Source: Halomicrococcus gelatinilyticus
GTDB taxonomy: Archaea; Halobacteriota; Halobacteria; Halobacteriales; Haladaptataceae
DNA length: 64,000 bases
Direction: 5' to 3'
Assembly (NCBI GenBank): GCA_024227995.1
Contig: CP100465.1
Span: 930,001-994,000, forward strand
In this document: piece by piece, positions 1-9,789 of the stretch
Layout: the number at the start of each line of letters is the position of its first letter
Position numbering within the stretch: position 1 is the first letter of the stretch
Made by a program: the position numbers and the translations under genes
Notes under the pieces: generated by a model
Told to the model about the DNA's origin: nothing
The model's input: the letters and a program-made list of their open reading frames with translations, nothing else
The model's database searches: none

Positions 1-97
1 CGACGTCGAGGGGCAGCTGCCGACCGGCAGCGTCGAGGTGACCTACCATCCGACAGCAACGCGGAAGGCGATACTGGCGGTGACCGTCGATGCGTAG
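1..97 (+). CDS. C-terminal fragment of a secreted/pilin-like protein (5' end outside window)
   Basis: An open frame enters from the left edge and stops at TAG 95-97, giving 31 residues ending in AILAVTVDA. The composition is a beta-rich C-terminus. The next gene starts inside its last codons (ATG at 90), so the two are translationally coupled. The two following genes look like members of the haloarchaeal pilin-like DUF726x/DUF728x cluster, so this is probably another member, but the fragment is too short to assign. Confidence 0.45.
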   Translation, partial: DVEGQLPTGSVEVTYHPTATRKAILAVTVDA

Positions 98-503
98 GAC
101 GCGACGCGCCCAACTGTCGCTGTCGGTCGTCGAGGCCGGCGTCGGCGTCGTCTTCGTCCTCGGAGTCGCGCTCGGATTCGCACTCGGAGTCCCGTCGCCG
201 GAGACCCGGGACGCCCAGCTTGACCTGTACGCGGAGGACGCCGGCACCGTCCTCGCCGGCGAACCGCCGCGTCACCAGGGGACGACCCGGCTCTCGGAAC
301 TCCTGGAATCGGCCGAGACGTTCGATCGGGAACGTGCCGCGCTGGAGCGTCGCGTGGACCGCATCCTCCCGGACAACCTCATGTTCCGCGTCGGAACGCC
401 ACACGGCGCGGTCGGTTACCGGAAGCCCGCCGACGTCCCCGTAGGCGTGGCGACGGTGACGACGGCGAACGGCGACGTGACGGTATGGGTGTGGTACGTG
501 TGA
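90..503 (+). CDS. pilin-like single-pass protein of the haloarchaeal DUF726x cluster
   Basis: 137 aa. A short basic N-terminus (RRTRRAQ) is followed by one hydrophobic helix at about residues 10-33. A soluble part follows and ends in a beta-rich segment (TVWVWYV). The pattern of basic head, QLSLSVVEA and hydrophobic helix resembles class III (type IV pilin-like) signal regions. From memory it matches the family annotated DUF7262 in halophiles, which lies beside DUF7261 and DUF7263 genes; the number is not certain. It overlaps the gene before it (8 bp) and the gene after it (19 bp), so it is part of a tight operon that starts left of the window. Likely role: minor pilin or surface-assembly component (inference). 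Confidence 0.6.
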   Translation: MRRTRRAQLSLSVVEAGVGVVFVLGVALGFALGVPSPETRDAQLDLYAEDAGTVLAGEPPRHQGTTRLSELLESAETFDRERAALERRVDRILPDNLMFRVGTPHGAVGYRKPADVPVGVATVTTANGDVTVWVWYV

Positions 504-1036
504 GGGGAGCGAGCGCCGTCGACGGAGAGCGAGCCCAGCTCGTGCTGGCCGCGGCAGCGGTCGTCGCCGTCGCCCTCGCGCCGGTCGTGTTCGCGTACCT
601 GCAACTGGGATACCACGCCGACGTGGCGGCCAGCGACGACTACGACGCCCCGGTCCGCAACGCCGACCGCGTGCTCTCGCGGGCCGTCGCCGACGCCACG
701 GCGGGAGTCCCATCGATCTACCGGTGGGAGTCGCGGTCGGCCGCCGTCTCGAGCGTCCGCAGGCGACTGTCGGACGACCTCGAAACGTTGCGAGCGGCGC
801 GCGTCGAATCGGGAACCGTCTACCGGGTACGGTACAACCGGTCGGCGGCCAGTCGGGTGGCGAACGGGGACTGCCCGGACGGTCCGAACCGCCAGTTCGG
901 CGCCTGCGAAGCGGAACACGGTGTCGTCGTCCAGAACCGGAGCGGCGAGACGCACGTGCTGGCCGTGGCGTTCGACGTCCACGTGACGACCGAACGGAGC
1001 ACCTACGACGTTACCGTGCTGGTGCGCACCGTCTGA
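485..1036 (+). CDS. pilin-like secreted protein, DUF7261-type
   Basis: 183 aa, last gene of the pilin-like operon. The N-terminus GERAQLVLAAAAVVAVAL is a hydrophobic helix preceded by GERAQ, the pattern of haloarchaeal pilin-like proteins in which a prepilin peptidase would cut before the helix. The rest is soluble, with two Cys (in NGDCPDG and GACEAEH) that could form an extracytoplasmic disulfide, and it ends in beta strands. From memory this is the DUF7261 family. The ATG at 485 lies inside the previous gene. Function is unproven; a cell-surface filament or secretion accessory role is inferred from the cluster. Confidence 0.6.
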   Translation: MGVVRVRGASAVDGERAQLVLAAAAVVAVALAPVVFAYLQLGYHADVAASDDYDAPVRNADRVLSRAVADATAGVPSIYRWESRSAAVSSVRRRLSDDLETLRAARVESGTVYRVRYNRSAASRVANGDCPDGPNRQFGACEAEHGVVVQNRSGETHVLAVAFDVHVTTERSTYDVTVLVRTV

Positions 1037-1233
1037 GGCAGGGGAGGCCGTGCGCTGTACGTCACGACGCTCGGCGATACATTCTCCGTCGTGACGGTGC
1101 AGGCGCGTTCGATGACCGTCTCCTCGTACGGACATCGCTTCCGGGATGCCCCGTCACCAGCTTGCAATCCGTCGTGGTGCAGTGGAACGAGAGTAAATGT
1201 ATTTAGCAGGAGATGGAAAACAAGCGTTCTACG

Positions 1234-1665
1234 ATGCCCTCCAACCGCCGGTCGGTCTTGCTCGGCAGTAGCGCGTTCGTCTCGTCGCTGGCAGGATGTA
1301 TGGAGCTGGGAACTTCAACGCACACGGTCGACCTCAACCTCTACAACTACACCGCCGAGCGTCAACCACTCAAGATCGAGATCCTCCGCGAAGATACCGA
1401 CGAACACGGCGCTGGTCTGGTTCTAGGTCGCAAGTTCACGATCCCGGCACCGAAAGCAGGCGACTCAGCAAGCACCATTCGCAAGTCGAACCTCGTAGAA
1501 CGACGACCGTATCTGGTGCGGACGCTCCTGAAGAATGGGCGCAGTCAGTGGGATCATCACCACTTCTATCCCGGCGAGAACGCGACAGACCCCGAAGCAT
1601 CCTACATAGACATCCGGGTCTACCAGGACGACGATACGAACGAACTCTACACTAGATTCATGTAG
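1234..1665 (+). CDS. Tat-exported lipoprotein, unknown function
   Basis: 143 aa from ATG 1234. The N-terminus has a twin-arginine motif (NRRSVLLGSSAF) followed by a lipobox SLAGC, with the lipidated Cys at about residue 22. This is the usual haloarchaeal Tat lipoprotein arrangement. The mature domain is small and beta-rich and I do not recognise it. An AT-rich TATA-like element (TATTTAG, about 1200-1206) lies roughly 31 bp upstream of ATG 1234. An alternative ATG at 1213 is too close to that element and to an AGGAG sequence, so the shorter form is preferred. No operon partners. Confidence 0.6.
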   Translation: MPSNRRSVLLGSSAFVSSLAGCMELGTSTHTVDLNLYNYTAERQPLKIEILREDTDEHGAGLVLGRKFTIPAPKAGDSASTIRKSNLVERRPYLVRTLLKNGRSQWDHHHFYPGENATDPEASYIDIRVYQDDDTNELYTRFM

Positions 1666-1718
1666 TAGGTCCGCAAGCACGGTCGATAGGGAACAGGTGA
1701 ATTCGCCGCGTGTCCCTG

Positions 1719-1889
1719 CTACGTGCCGGGCCGAACGGAGAACCAGTAGGACGCCCCACCGAGGAGAGCATACACGACGCCGAACGAGGCGAACGGTAGG
1801 TCACCCCGCACCAGACCCCAGACTGCCTGAACACTCCCGAGAAGGACCATCCCGACCGCGACGAGCGTCCGCAGTTGCCGTTGCTCCAT
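1719..1889 (-). CDS. small two-helix membrane protein
   Basis: 56 aa from ATG 1889. Two hydrophobic segments (LVAVGMVLLGSVQAVWGLV and FGVVYALLGGASYWF) are separated by a short polar loop, so it is predicted to be a small integral membrane protein. The same frame stays open further upstream, but that part has Arg-rich out-of-frame composition, so the internal ATG at the hydrophobic start is chosen. It is convergent with the lipoprotein gene. No family recognised. Confidence 0.5.
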   Translation of the reverse strand: MEQRQLRTLVAVGMVLLGSVQAVWGLVRGDLPFASFGVVYALLGGASYWFSVRPGT

Positions 1890-2276
1890 CTGTGTTCGAA
1901 TCGAAGACACAGCCGAAGATAGTTTCGCCGTTATCCAGCACGCGAACTCTCTCGACAGCGAAGGGCCTACGACGTGGTCGACCGAAGCAGAGCGTCGATA
2001 CCCGCTTTGGTCACAGGTCGCTCTTACCCACCACCTATCGATTTCCCCAGGAGCACGACGACCGCCGATGAACAGTTCAGAGCGTTCACGAGGCAAAACG
2101 ACGTCGGGGGTCTAATACCAACCGGACGCATGGTCGAATCGCATCGGGCCGCTGCGACGGTTCCTGGTGACTCACCGCCGTGGTCGGTCCGATGCAGACG
2201 TAGTGCGGCTCCCGCACGCCTGCGCGCACCGAAGCAGGCCCCGTCCAACCCACCCTCTCCGAGGAGAACACCAACG
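1890..2276. other. intergenic stretch, no supported gene
   Basis: Several open frames cross this stretch on both strands, but all have the Arg/Pro/Ser-rich composition of shadow frames in GC-rich DNA. No recognisable domain, RNA gene or repeat was seen. It separates the small membrane protein from a marginal small frame at 2277 and the HTH_10 gene at 2518. Confidence 0.4.
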
Positions 2277-2441
2277 ATGGGTCTCGATTCGCCGACGGAA
2301 CGGTCCTCCACCGACCGCTCTCCGGTCGAACGAGCCGGCCTCGAGACGTATCGCATCACCGCATCGGCCGGCAGAGTCGCTCGTCCGGCGCTACTCGTCG
2401 TGGGGAGTGAGACTCCTCACGGGACACAGTGGTCGTGGTAA
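2277..2441 (+). CDS. possible 54-aa protein, marginal
   Basis: A short frame starting at ATG 2277 has a GGAG element about 10 nt upstream (within GAGGAGAACACC). It encodes 54 aa with a Ser/Thr/Arg-rich N-terminus and a hydrophobic middle (VARPALLVVGS). No family is recognised, and composition does not clearly separate it from chance. It is listed only because the start context is better than for the other frames in this gap. Confidence 0.2.
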   Translation: MGLDSPTERSSTDRSPVERAGLETYRITASAGRVARPALLVVGSETPHGTQWSW

Positions 2442-2517
2442 GTGGTTCTGTCGAAGCCCGTAGGCCCGACAAGAGTTGCGAACAGGACTATTAGTCAACA
2501 GGTAGAATTCGCCCGTA

Positions 2518-3174
2518 ATGGCAACTGAGGCAACGTTCACCGTTGCGTCGGGCGTATTTCCCCTCGGGACGGTCTTCGAACAGCTCCCGGGGGTGACGGT
2601 CGAACTGGAACGCATCGTTCCCGGCACCGACGTGGTGATTCCGTACTTCTGGGTTCGGGGCACCTCGACCGACGACATCCTGGCGGCGTTTAGTGACGAC
2701 CCGGGTGTGAAGGATATCCGACTTGTCGATTCCGTCGAGGACGAGTACCTCATGCGCGTCGAGTGGATGACGGAGTATACGGGAATCCTGGCAACGCTGG
2801 CTGAGCTCGAAATCCCGCTCGTCGAAGCCACTGGTACGAACGAACAGTGGACGTTCGAGATTCGTGGCGATGACCGAGAGGACATCGCCGAATTCCAGCG
2901 TCGCTGTCGAGAGCGAGGGATTCCGATTACCCTGACGAAGTTGCAGGAACTACAGCCGGTCGAACCAGGGGCAGAGTCCAGTCTGACCAGTGCCCAGAAA
3001 GAAGCGCTGTCGCTGGCCTACGAACGTGGTTATTTCGAGTCGCCCCGCGGTGTGACGATGGAGGAACTCGGGAGCGAACTCGGCATTTCCCAACAGGCTG
3101 TGTCCTCACGACTTCGCCGCGGTATCAACCGCGTCCTCAAACGGACGCTATCGGCGTCACAGAGTGAGTCTTAA
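2518..3174 (+). CDS. HTH_10 (Bat-type) transcriptional regulator
   Basis: 218 aa. The N-terminal two-thirds (about residues 1-155) is the alpha/beta sensor region typical of single-domain Bat-like regulators. The C-terminal segment from LTSAQKEALSLAYERGYFE to the end is the HTH_10 DNA-binding domain, with the recognition part GISQQAVSSRLRRGINRVL. It should act as a soluble DNA-binding regulator of unknown target and ligand. The sequence CTATTAG centred near 2491 lies about 27 bp upstream of the ATG, fitting a leaderless mRNA. A winged-helix DUF7344 gene follows 58 bp downstream on the same strand. Confidence 0.85.
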   Translation: MATEATFTVASGVFPLGTVFEQLPGVTVELERIVPGTDVVIPYFWVRGTSTDDILAAFSDDPGVKDIRLVDSVEDEYLMRVEWMTEYTGILATLAELEIPLVEATGTNEQWTFEIRGDDREDIAEFQRRCRERGIPITLTKLQELQPVEPGAESSLTSAQKEALSLAYERGYFESPRGVTMEELGSELGISQQAVSSRLRRGINRVLKRTLSASQSES

Positions 3175-3182
3175 ATAGTGGT

Positions 3183-3192
3183 TGTATATACA
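3183..3192 (+). promoter_or_regulatory. TATA-like promoter element upstream of the DUF7344 gene
   Basis: The sequence TGTATATACA just downstream of the HTH_10 stop is a good archaeal TATA box and is self-complementary. It is about 45 bp upstream of the ATG at 3233, which would give a short leader. No strong BRE was seen, and no experimental start is known. Confidence 0.4.
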
Positions 3193-3232
3193 GGAGTCAG
3201 TCTGAACGGCGGCAACCGACTAGTGCCAGTCG

Positions 3233-3577
3233 ATGGAATCCAACGACGATCGCTCCCGCGATGAAATGTTCAGGGGTCTCGCGGACAGGCGACGCCGAAT
3301 CATCCTGAGCCAGCTTCTGACCACCGACGAAGAAACGGTGTCGTTCGACGCGCTCGTCGATCACGTGGTCGTGGAGGAAACCAACTCCCCGCCGCCTGAC
3401 CGTGACCTGGTCGCGACGTCGCTTCACCATCACCACCTGCCGAAACTCGCGGACGCAGGTCTCATCGACGTCACCAGCGAGCAGGGGTCGATAACGACCA
3501 CCGACAGAACCCAGCTCGTCGAGTCGTACCTGCCGGTCGACCAAGGCGAGACGAACACGACTGGAACTGAAGAGTAG
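3233..3577 (+). CDS. DUF7344-type winged-helix protein
   Basis: 114 aa. The N-terminal segment MFRGLADRRRRIILSQLL followed by a winged-helix body and a basic/His-rich turn (LHHHHLPKLADAGLIDV) is the signature of the haloarchaeal DUF7344 (ArsR-like) proteins, from memory. These are presumed DNA-binding regulators that often sit near HTH_10, HalOD1 or sensor genes, as here. No ligand-binding Cys cluster is visible. Targets are unknown. Confidence 0.7.
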   Translation: MESNDDRSRDEMFRGLADRRRRIILSQLLTTDEETVSFDALVDHVVVEETNSPPPDRDLVATSLHHHHLPKLADAGLIDVTSEQGSITTTDRTQLVESYLPVDQGETNTTGTEE

Positions 3578-3791
3578 GTGCGAGCGTTGTCCGTAGAGCG
3601 CGTCTGGTTCGGACGGTTCAGCGTGCAAGCTACGCGTCCGCTATTCAGCACGACTGCTGGAAGCTGACACCCGCTGAAGGGGTCAGCAGGGTCAGGTGAG
3701 GGTACAGTGTGGCGCGAGACGAGGCGATGGTGCTGTCGCTCTCCAGTTCGCTAGCAGCGTCACTGCGTCCCCCACTGCGTCCCCCTCGTCT

Positions 3792-4148
3792 CTACTGGCG
3801 TGCGTCCAGCGGTTCGTAGACGAGGATGGTGTTGGAGCTACGGACGACGACGAGAAGGTCGTCGACCGTGAACCGGACTTCGACGTGACTCCGTTTGTCC
3901 GGGGTCGCGTCGACGAGGTCGTCGAGTGCGTCCGGGTTGAGATGTTCGTACAGCGTGAGCGTGGTCTGGCCGTCGCGACGGTCGGTGACGTCGAGCACGA
4001 CGTCGACGACGTTGGCCGTCGGCGACTGCGACACGTCCATCGAATAGGACCCGGTCAACGTGTATCGAGCGGGGACGCTCGGACCGGGAGCGTCGGTTTC
4101 GGCACCAAACCAGGTGGTCGTTTCGCCGCCAGTCGCCGTACTTGGCAT
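3792..4148 (-). CDS. HalOD1 output-domain protein
   Basis: 118 aa. The C-terminal half matches the halobacterial output domain HalOD1 pattern: LTLYEHLNPDALDDLVD, then a beta hairpin (VEVRFTVDDLLVVV). HalOD1 is thought to be an output or interaction module of haloarchaeal signalling; its biochemistry is unknown. ATG 4148 is preferred over a GTG at 4163 because a TATA-like TTAATA (4171-4176) is centred about 26 bp upstream of 4148, as expected for a leaderless transcript. It is divergent from the E1alpha operon. Confidence 0.65.
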   Translation of the reverse strand: MPSTATGGETTTWFGAETDAPGPSVPARYTLTGSYSMDVSQSPTANVVDVVLDVTDRRDGQTTLTLYEHLNPDALDDLVDATPDKRSHVEVRFTVDDLLVVVRSSNTILVYEPLDARQ

Positions 4149-4383
4149 AGAGGCCAATACCACCCCATCGTATTAAGTAATGGATTTCTAAGAGGAATTT
4201 AAACGACGTATAATCCGGGCGGTCCGGCGTTCGGAGACGGGATTCGTCGTCGCGAGTACGCTCACCGTCGGCTGAAATCCACAGTGGCGTCGGACGATCG
4301 GAAACGTATCCGCGAATCAGCCAAATCGTTCTGTTAGTTTGCGTAACAGTCTTTGAGTGCTGGAACCATACAACGTCCGTTAC

Positions 4384-5414
<1,031 letters not shown>

Positions 5415-5418
<4 letters not shown>

Positions 5419-6425
5419 GCACCGACACCGCCAGCGGGAGCGACCCGGCGGACACCGAGGAGATGACGATGCGGGAGGCCATCCGGCTCGCGATGCGGGA
5501 GGAACTGGAGCGCGACGACGACGTGTTCGTGGTCGGCGAGGACGTCGGCGAGTTCGGCGGCGTCTTCGAGGTGACGAGCGGACTGGTCGACGAGTTCGGC
5601 GAGCAGCGCGTCCGCGACACGCCCATCAGCGAGGCCGGGTTCATGGGCGCGGCGGTCGGCGCGGCGGCGACCGGAAGCCGGCCGGTGGTCGAGATCATGT
5701 TCGCGGACTTCCTCGGCGTCTGCTCCGAGCAGATCATCAACCAGATGGCGAAGAACCGCTACATGTTCGGGGGGAAGACCGAGATGCCGGTCACGGTCAG
5801 GACGACCGAGGGCGGCGGGATGGGTGCCGCCAGCCAGCACTCGGGCACGCTCCACACGTGGTTCGCACACTTCCCGGGCGTGATGGCGGTCGCGCCGGGG
5901 ACGCCGGCGGCGGCGAAAGGACTGTTGAAGACCGCGATCCGCTCGGACGACCCGGTGTTCGTCTTCGAGAACAAGATGATATACGAGCAGACGGGCGAGG
6001 TGCCGCTGGACGAGGAGTTCACCATCCCGCTCGGACAGGCGAGCGTCGAGCGCGAGGGCGAGGACGTCACGGTCGTGGCGACCCAGCGCATGGTCGGCGA
6101 GTCGCTCGACCTCGCGGAGGACCTCGCGGGCGAGACCAGCGTCGAGGTCATCGACCTGCGGTCGCTCTACCCGCTGGACACGGACACGCTCGTCGAGAGC
6201 GTGAACAAGACGGGGCGGCTCGTGGTCGCCGACGAGAGCCCGCTCTCGTACGGCACCCACGCCGAGGTCGCGTCCCGGGTCATGGAGAACGCGTTCTTCA
6301 GCCTCGACGCACCCATCCAGCGCGTCGGCGTCGCGGACGTCCACATCCCGTTCAGCCCGGCGCTCGAAGAGGAGGTCCTGCCCCACGGCGAGGACGTGAG
6401 GGCAGCCATCGACCGGGTCGTCTGA
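5415..6425 (+). CDS. acoB: acetoin/2-oxoacid dehydrogenase E1 beta subunit
   Basis: 336 aa, full family length. Contains the pyrimidine-binding domain (VFVVGEDVGEFGGVF, DTPISEAGFMGAAVGAA) and the C-terminal transketolase-like domain (EVIDLRSLYPLD, ESPLSYGTHAEVASRV). It forms an alpha2beta2 E1 with the upstream gene. The start overlaps the E1alpha stop and the AcoX-like gene begins at the base after its stop, so the three genes are almost certainly one operon. Confidence 0.9.
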
Positions 6426-7418
6426 GTGACGACGACAGTCGGCCTCGTCGTCAACCCGGCCGCCGGGCGCGACATCCGGCGGCTCACCGGCGGCGCGAGC
6501 GTCAGCAACAACTACGCGAAGCGCCGGACCGCGGACTGCGTCCTCGAAGGGCTCACGCTCCTGGACGACGTCGCGGTGCAGGTCATGCCGGACGCGACGG
6601 GCCTCGCCGAGCGCGTCGTCGCCGACACGCCCGACGGCCTTGCGGTCGACCAGCTGGACCTGACGGTGACCGCGTCCGGGCGGGACACGCGGGCCGCGGC
6701 TGAGCGCTTCGCCACGGCGGCGGACGTCGCGGTCGTCCTCGGCGGCGACGGCACGAACCGCGACGTCGCCCACGGCATCGGCGACGTGCCCGTCGTGAGC
6801 GTCTCGACCGGGACGAACAACGTCGTCCCGACGACGGTCGACGGCACCGTCGCCGGCGTGGCCGCGGCGCTCGTCGGGAGCGGCGCGGTGCCGGCCGACG
6901 ACGTGACGGTCCGCCACGGGACCGTCGAAGCCACCGTCGCAGGCGACGGCGACGACCGCCACCTCCGGGGGCTCGCCACGGTCGGCATCCTCGACCGGTC
7001 GTTCGTCGGGACGCGCGCGATCCTCGACCCCTCGGACGTGGTCGGCGGCGTGGTCTCGCGGGCCGCGCCGGACGAGATCGGGCTCTCGGGCGTCGCGGGC
7101 GGACTCGTCACCCACCGGCCGGACGACCCCGGCGGCGTCGGGTTCCGGCTTGGCGGCGACGCCACCCGGACGGTAAGGGCCATCACCGTGCCGGGTACGC
7201 TCGCGCGCGTCCCGGTCCGCGAGCACCGCGTCCTCGACGACGGGGAGGCCTACGCGTTCGACGTGGCCTCGGGCGTGGTCAGCGCCGACGGCGAGCGGGA
7301 CCTCGAAGTGCGGGACGCCGTCGTCACGCTCCGCCCGGTCGCGGACGGGCCCCGCATCGTCCGCGTCGCGGACGTGTTCGAGCGCGCCGCGGCGGACGGA
7401 TACTTCGGCGAGGGATAA
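6426..7418 (+). CDS. acoX: AcoX-like ATP-NAD kinase family protein
   Basis: 330 aa, GTG start immediately after the E1beta stop. It resembles AcoX/PpnK-like proteins: N-terminal VGLVVNPAAGRDIRRL, the diglyceride/NAD-kinase signature VVLGGDGTNRDVAHG, and STGTNNVVP. AcoX genes are found with acetoin dehydrogenase genes in bacteria; the biochemical role is unproven there as well. Its presence is the best argument that this E1 acts on acetoin or a related compound. The C-terminal half is beta-rich, as in the NAD-kinase fold. Confidence 0.75.
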   Translation: MTTTVGLVVNPAAGRDIRRLTGGASVSNNYAKRRTADCVLEGLTLLDDVAVQVMPDATGLAERVVADTPDGLAVDQLDLTVTASGRDTRAAAERFATAADVAVVLGGDGTNRDVAHGIGDVPVVSVSTGTNNVVPTTVDGTVAGVAAALVGSGAVPADDVTVRHGTVEATVAGDGDDRHLRGLATVGILDRSFVGTRAILDPSDVVGGVVSRAAPDEIGLSGVAGGLVTHRPDDPGGVGFRLGGDATRTVRAITVPGTLARVPVREHRVLDDGEAYAFDVASGVVSADGERDLEVRDAVVTLRPVADGPRIVRVADVFERAAADGYFGEG

Positions 7419-7472
7419 GGCGGCGGGCCGCACGGTCGACGACGGTGGGCCGAGTCCCGGTCGCGCCCTCCG

Positions 7473-9146
7473 TCAGCGTCCGCCGGCCGCGATGACCAGC
7501 GGCCACGGGTCCTCGACGTGGTCGACGAACGTGCCGAGGAAGCGCGCGGCGTCGGCGCCGTCGACGACCCGGTGGTCGAACGACAGCGAGAACGAGATGC
7601 GGTCGCGGACGGCGACCTCGCCGTCCCCGGCGGGCACGACCGCGGACCGGATGGCGTTGACGCCGAGGATGGCGACCTGCGGCGGGTTGATGACGGGGTC
7701 GAACGACTCGACGCCCAGCACGCCCAGGTTCGAGACGGTGAACGTCCCGCCCGAGAGGTCGTCCATGGTGTAGTCCCCCGAGAGGGCTCGCTGGGTCACC
7801 CGCGCTCGCTTCTCGGCGAGGTCGGCGAGCGACAGCGAGTCGACCCCCCGGACCACCGGCGCGATCAACCCGTCCTCGACGTCGACCGCGACGCAGACGT
7901 CGTGTGACTCCCGGAGGTGGTGGACGTCGTCCTCGAAGGTCGCGTTGAACTCGGGGTGGGCGTCGAGCGTCGCCGACAGCGCCACCAGCAGGACGTCGGT
8001 GACCGACACGTCCGGAGCCAGCGCCTCGTCTGTCGCCGCGGCGGCCGCCAGTAACTCCTCGGCGTCCGCGGTGCGATGTTCGGTGACGTGGACGGCCGTG
8101 CGGTCGCTCGCGCCGAGTCGCTGGGCGATGGTGCGACGCATCCCGGAGAGCGGTCGGTCCTCGGTCCGCGTGCCGGGGGGTTCGCCCTCGGCGTCGCCCG
8201 CTCCTGATTCCCCGGCACCCGCTCGCTCGGCCTCCGGTTCGCTCGCTTGCGCGTCGGGCCCGCCCCCGGTCGCCGCGCGCACGTCGGCTTCAGTGATGCG
8301 GCCGCCCGGCCCGCTCCCGGAGACGCTGGCGACGTCGACCCCGAGTTCGCGCGCGAGTCGGCGCGCGCTCGGCGCGGCGAACACGCGCCCGGCCGGCGTT
8401 TCGGGTTCCGTGGCCGCTGCGGCCGACGACTCGGCCGTCGCCTCCGCGGAAGCACCGGATTCGGCCGACTCGGCCGCCTCCGCGGCGTGCTCGGCCGCCT
8501 CCGCGGCGGCCTCCACGTCGCCTTCGGTGACCGCGCTCTGCGGTCCCGTGCCCTCGACCGTCGAGAGCGTCACGTCGAGTTCGTCGGCCCGCCGTTTCGC
8601 GCGGGGCGAGGCCCGGACCGCGTCTGCGCCGCTGTCCGCTCCGGCCGCGTCGCTTTCGGCGTCGGTCGCGGCCGCTTCGACGTCGCTCTCGGTGACGGCG
8701 CCCTGCGGGCCGGTCCCCTCGACGGTTGCGAGGTCGACGCCCAGTTCCTCGGCGCGTCGCTTCGCCCGGGGCGACGCCCTGACGTCGGTCTGCGTCGCCG
8801 CCGCCTGCCCGCCGGCGGGCGAGTCGGTGGCCGCCGGTTCGGACGACTCCGCCTTGGCCTCGGGGGAGTCCTCACCGGCTTCGGCGAGGACGGCGTCGAC
8901 GTCGGCGTCCGCGTCCGCGACGACGGCCATCGGGCCGCCGGGTTCGGTCTCCTCGCCCTCCGCCAGCAGCACGCGCCGGAGGACGCCGTCCTCCCGCGCT
9001 TCGACCTCGGCGGTCGTCTTCGCGGACTCGATCTCGGCGATGACGCTCCCCTCCGAGACGTCGTCTCCCTCCGAGACGAACCACTCGACCACGGTCCCCG
9101 TGTCCATCTCGAGCCCGAGCTTGGGCATCTTGACAACGTATGACAC
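7473..9146 (-). CDS. acoC: dihydrolipoamide acyltransferase (E2) with three E3-binding domains
   Basis: 557 aa from GTG 9146 (SYVVKMPKLGLEMDTG is the canonical lipoyl-domain start). The lipoyl domain is at about residues 4-80, with lipoyl-Lys near 43 in ESAKTTAEVEA. Next come Ala/Glu/Ser-rich linkers and three peripheral-subunit-binding domains at about 122-160, 177-214 and 255-292. The acyltransferase domain is at about 325-557, with the catalytic DHRVVDG near 524-530. The first two binding domains are nearly identical (RASPRAKRRAxEL...TVEGTGPQ) and the third is divergent. Most E2s have one. The gene is convergent with E1alpha-E1beta-AcoX. An E3 gene is not in the window. Confidence 0.9.
   Translation of the reverse strand: MSYVVKMPKLGLEMDTGTVVEWFVSEGDDVSEGSVIAEIESAKTTAEVEAREDGVLRRVLLAEGEETEPGGPMAVVADADADVDAVLAEAGEDSPEAKAESSEPAATDSPAGGQAAATQTDVRASPRAKRRAEELGVDLATVEGTGPQGAVTESDVEAAATDAESDAAGADSGADAVRASPRAKRRADELDVTLSTVEGTGPQSAVTEGDVEAAAEAAEHAAEAAESAESGASAEATAESSAAAATEPETPAGRVFAAPSARRLARELGVDVASVSGSGPGGRITEADVRAATGGGPDAQASEPEAERAGAGESGAGDAEGEPPGTRTEDRPLSGMRRTIAQRLGASDRTAVHVTEHRTADAEELLAAAAATDEALAPDVSVTDVLLVALSATLDAHPEFNATFEDDVHHLRESHDVCVAVDVEDGLIAPVVRGVDSLSLADLAEKRARVTQRALSGDYTMDDLSGGTFTVSNLGVLGVESFDPVINPPQVAILGVNAIRSAVVPAGDGEVAVRDRISFSLSFDHRVVDGADAARFLGTFVDHVEDPWPLVIAAGGR
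8271..8783 (-). repeat. three tandem peripheral-subunit-binding domain repeats inside E2
   Basis: Within the E2 gene the units at about 8783-8667 and 8618-8505 share the core RASPRAKRRAxELxVxL and TVEGTGPQ, so one copied the other recently. The third unit (about 8384-8271) is more divergent (AAPSARRLARELGVDV). The spacers are Ala/Glu-rich linkers of about 16 and 40 residues. Confidence 0.8.
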
Positions 9147-9382
9147 AGTACAGTCGTACACGTAGCGCCGGAATATAGCCGCTCCGGTCAGCGTCCCGGG
9201 CGACAGCGGGGCGACGGGTCGTCGACTGTTGCGGGCGACGGAGGGGGCCGAATGACTGACCTGTCCCCCACCGCTCCCGAACCGTGAGACCCACCTGAGG
9301 TCGTCGCTGGTGGTCGTACCACCCGTGGCGACGGAGCGTCGACGCACAAGATACATTGGAGAGGAGTCTGCATTGTCAGGAG

Positions 9383-9658
9383 ATGTCGCCCTCCAGACCG
9401 TTCTTCACGTCACCCTCGGGAGCACTCGATACGAGCCAGGTCGTCGACGAAGCAGTCCCCCTCGCGAAGCTCGTCGCGGCCGTCGGTGTGGTCGCGCTCG
9501 TCCCGGTCTTCCTGCAGGTTCTACTGGTCGAGATGCTCGGAATCGTTCCCGCACTCGCGGTCCTGTTCACGCTGGCGGCCCAGTTCCTCGCCGCCGTCGG
9601 GACCGGTATCGTCCTCATGTACGTCGTCGTCCGTGCGAACCAGCTCGCCGACGAGTGA
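9383..9658 (+). CDS. small membrane protein, unknown
   Basis: 91 aa from ATG 9383. A short Ser-rich N-terminus is followed by two long hydrophobic stretches (LVAAVGVVALVPVFLQVLL and VLFTLAAQFLAAVGTGIVLMYVVV), so it is a predicted two-to-three-helix membrane protein. A TTG at 9356 would add nine residues. The gene is divergent from E2, separated by 236 bp. No family recognised. Confidence 0.55.
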   Translation: MSPSRPFFTSPSGALDTSQVVDEAVPLAKLVAAVGVVALVPVFLQVLLVEMLGIVPALAVLFTLAAQFLAAVGTGIVLMYVVVRANQLADE

Positions 9659-9789
9659 CCGATTGAACGGCGGGACGTCGGTGGCCCGTTCGGGGCGTCG
9701 CGGACCCGTTCGGGGTGTCGCGGTCGCGGCGGACGCGACGCGGGAGCCGGTCTCGGGGCAGCGCAAACTGGAACGTCGGTCCTCTCCGG

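Noticed and set aside
2024..2359. A 111-codon minus frame
   Set aside because: No domain, promoter or acidic composition. It is considered chance in an intergenic stretch.
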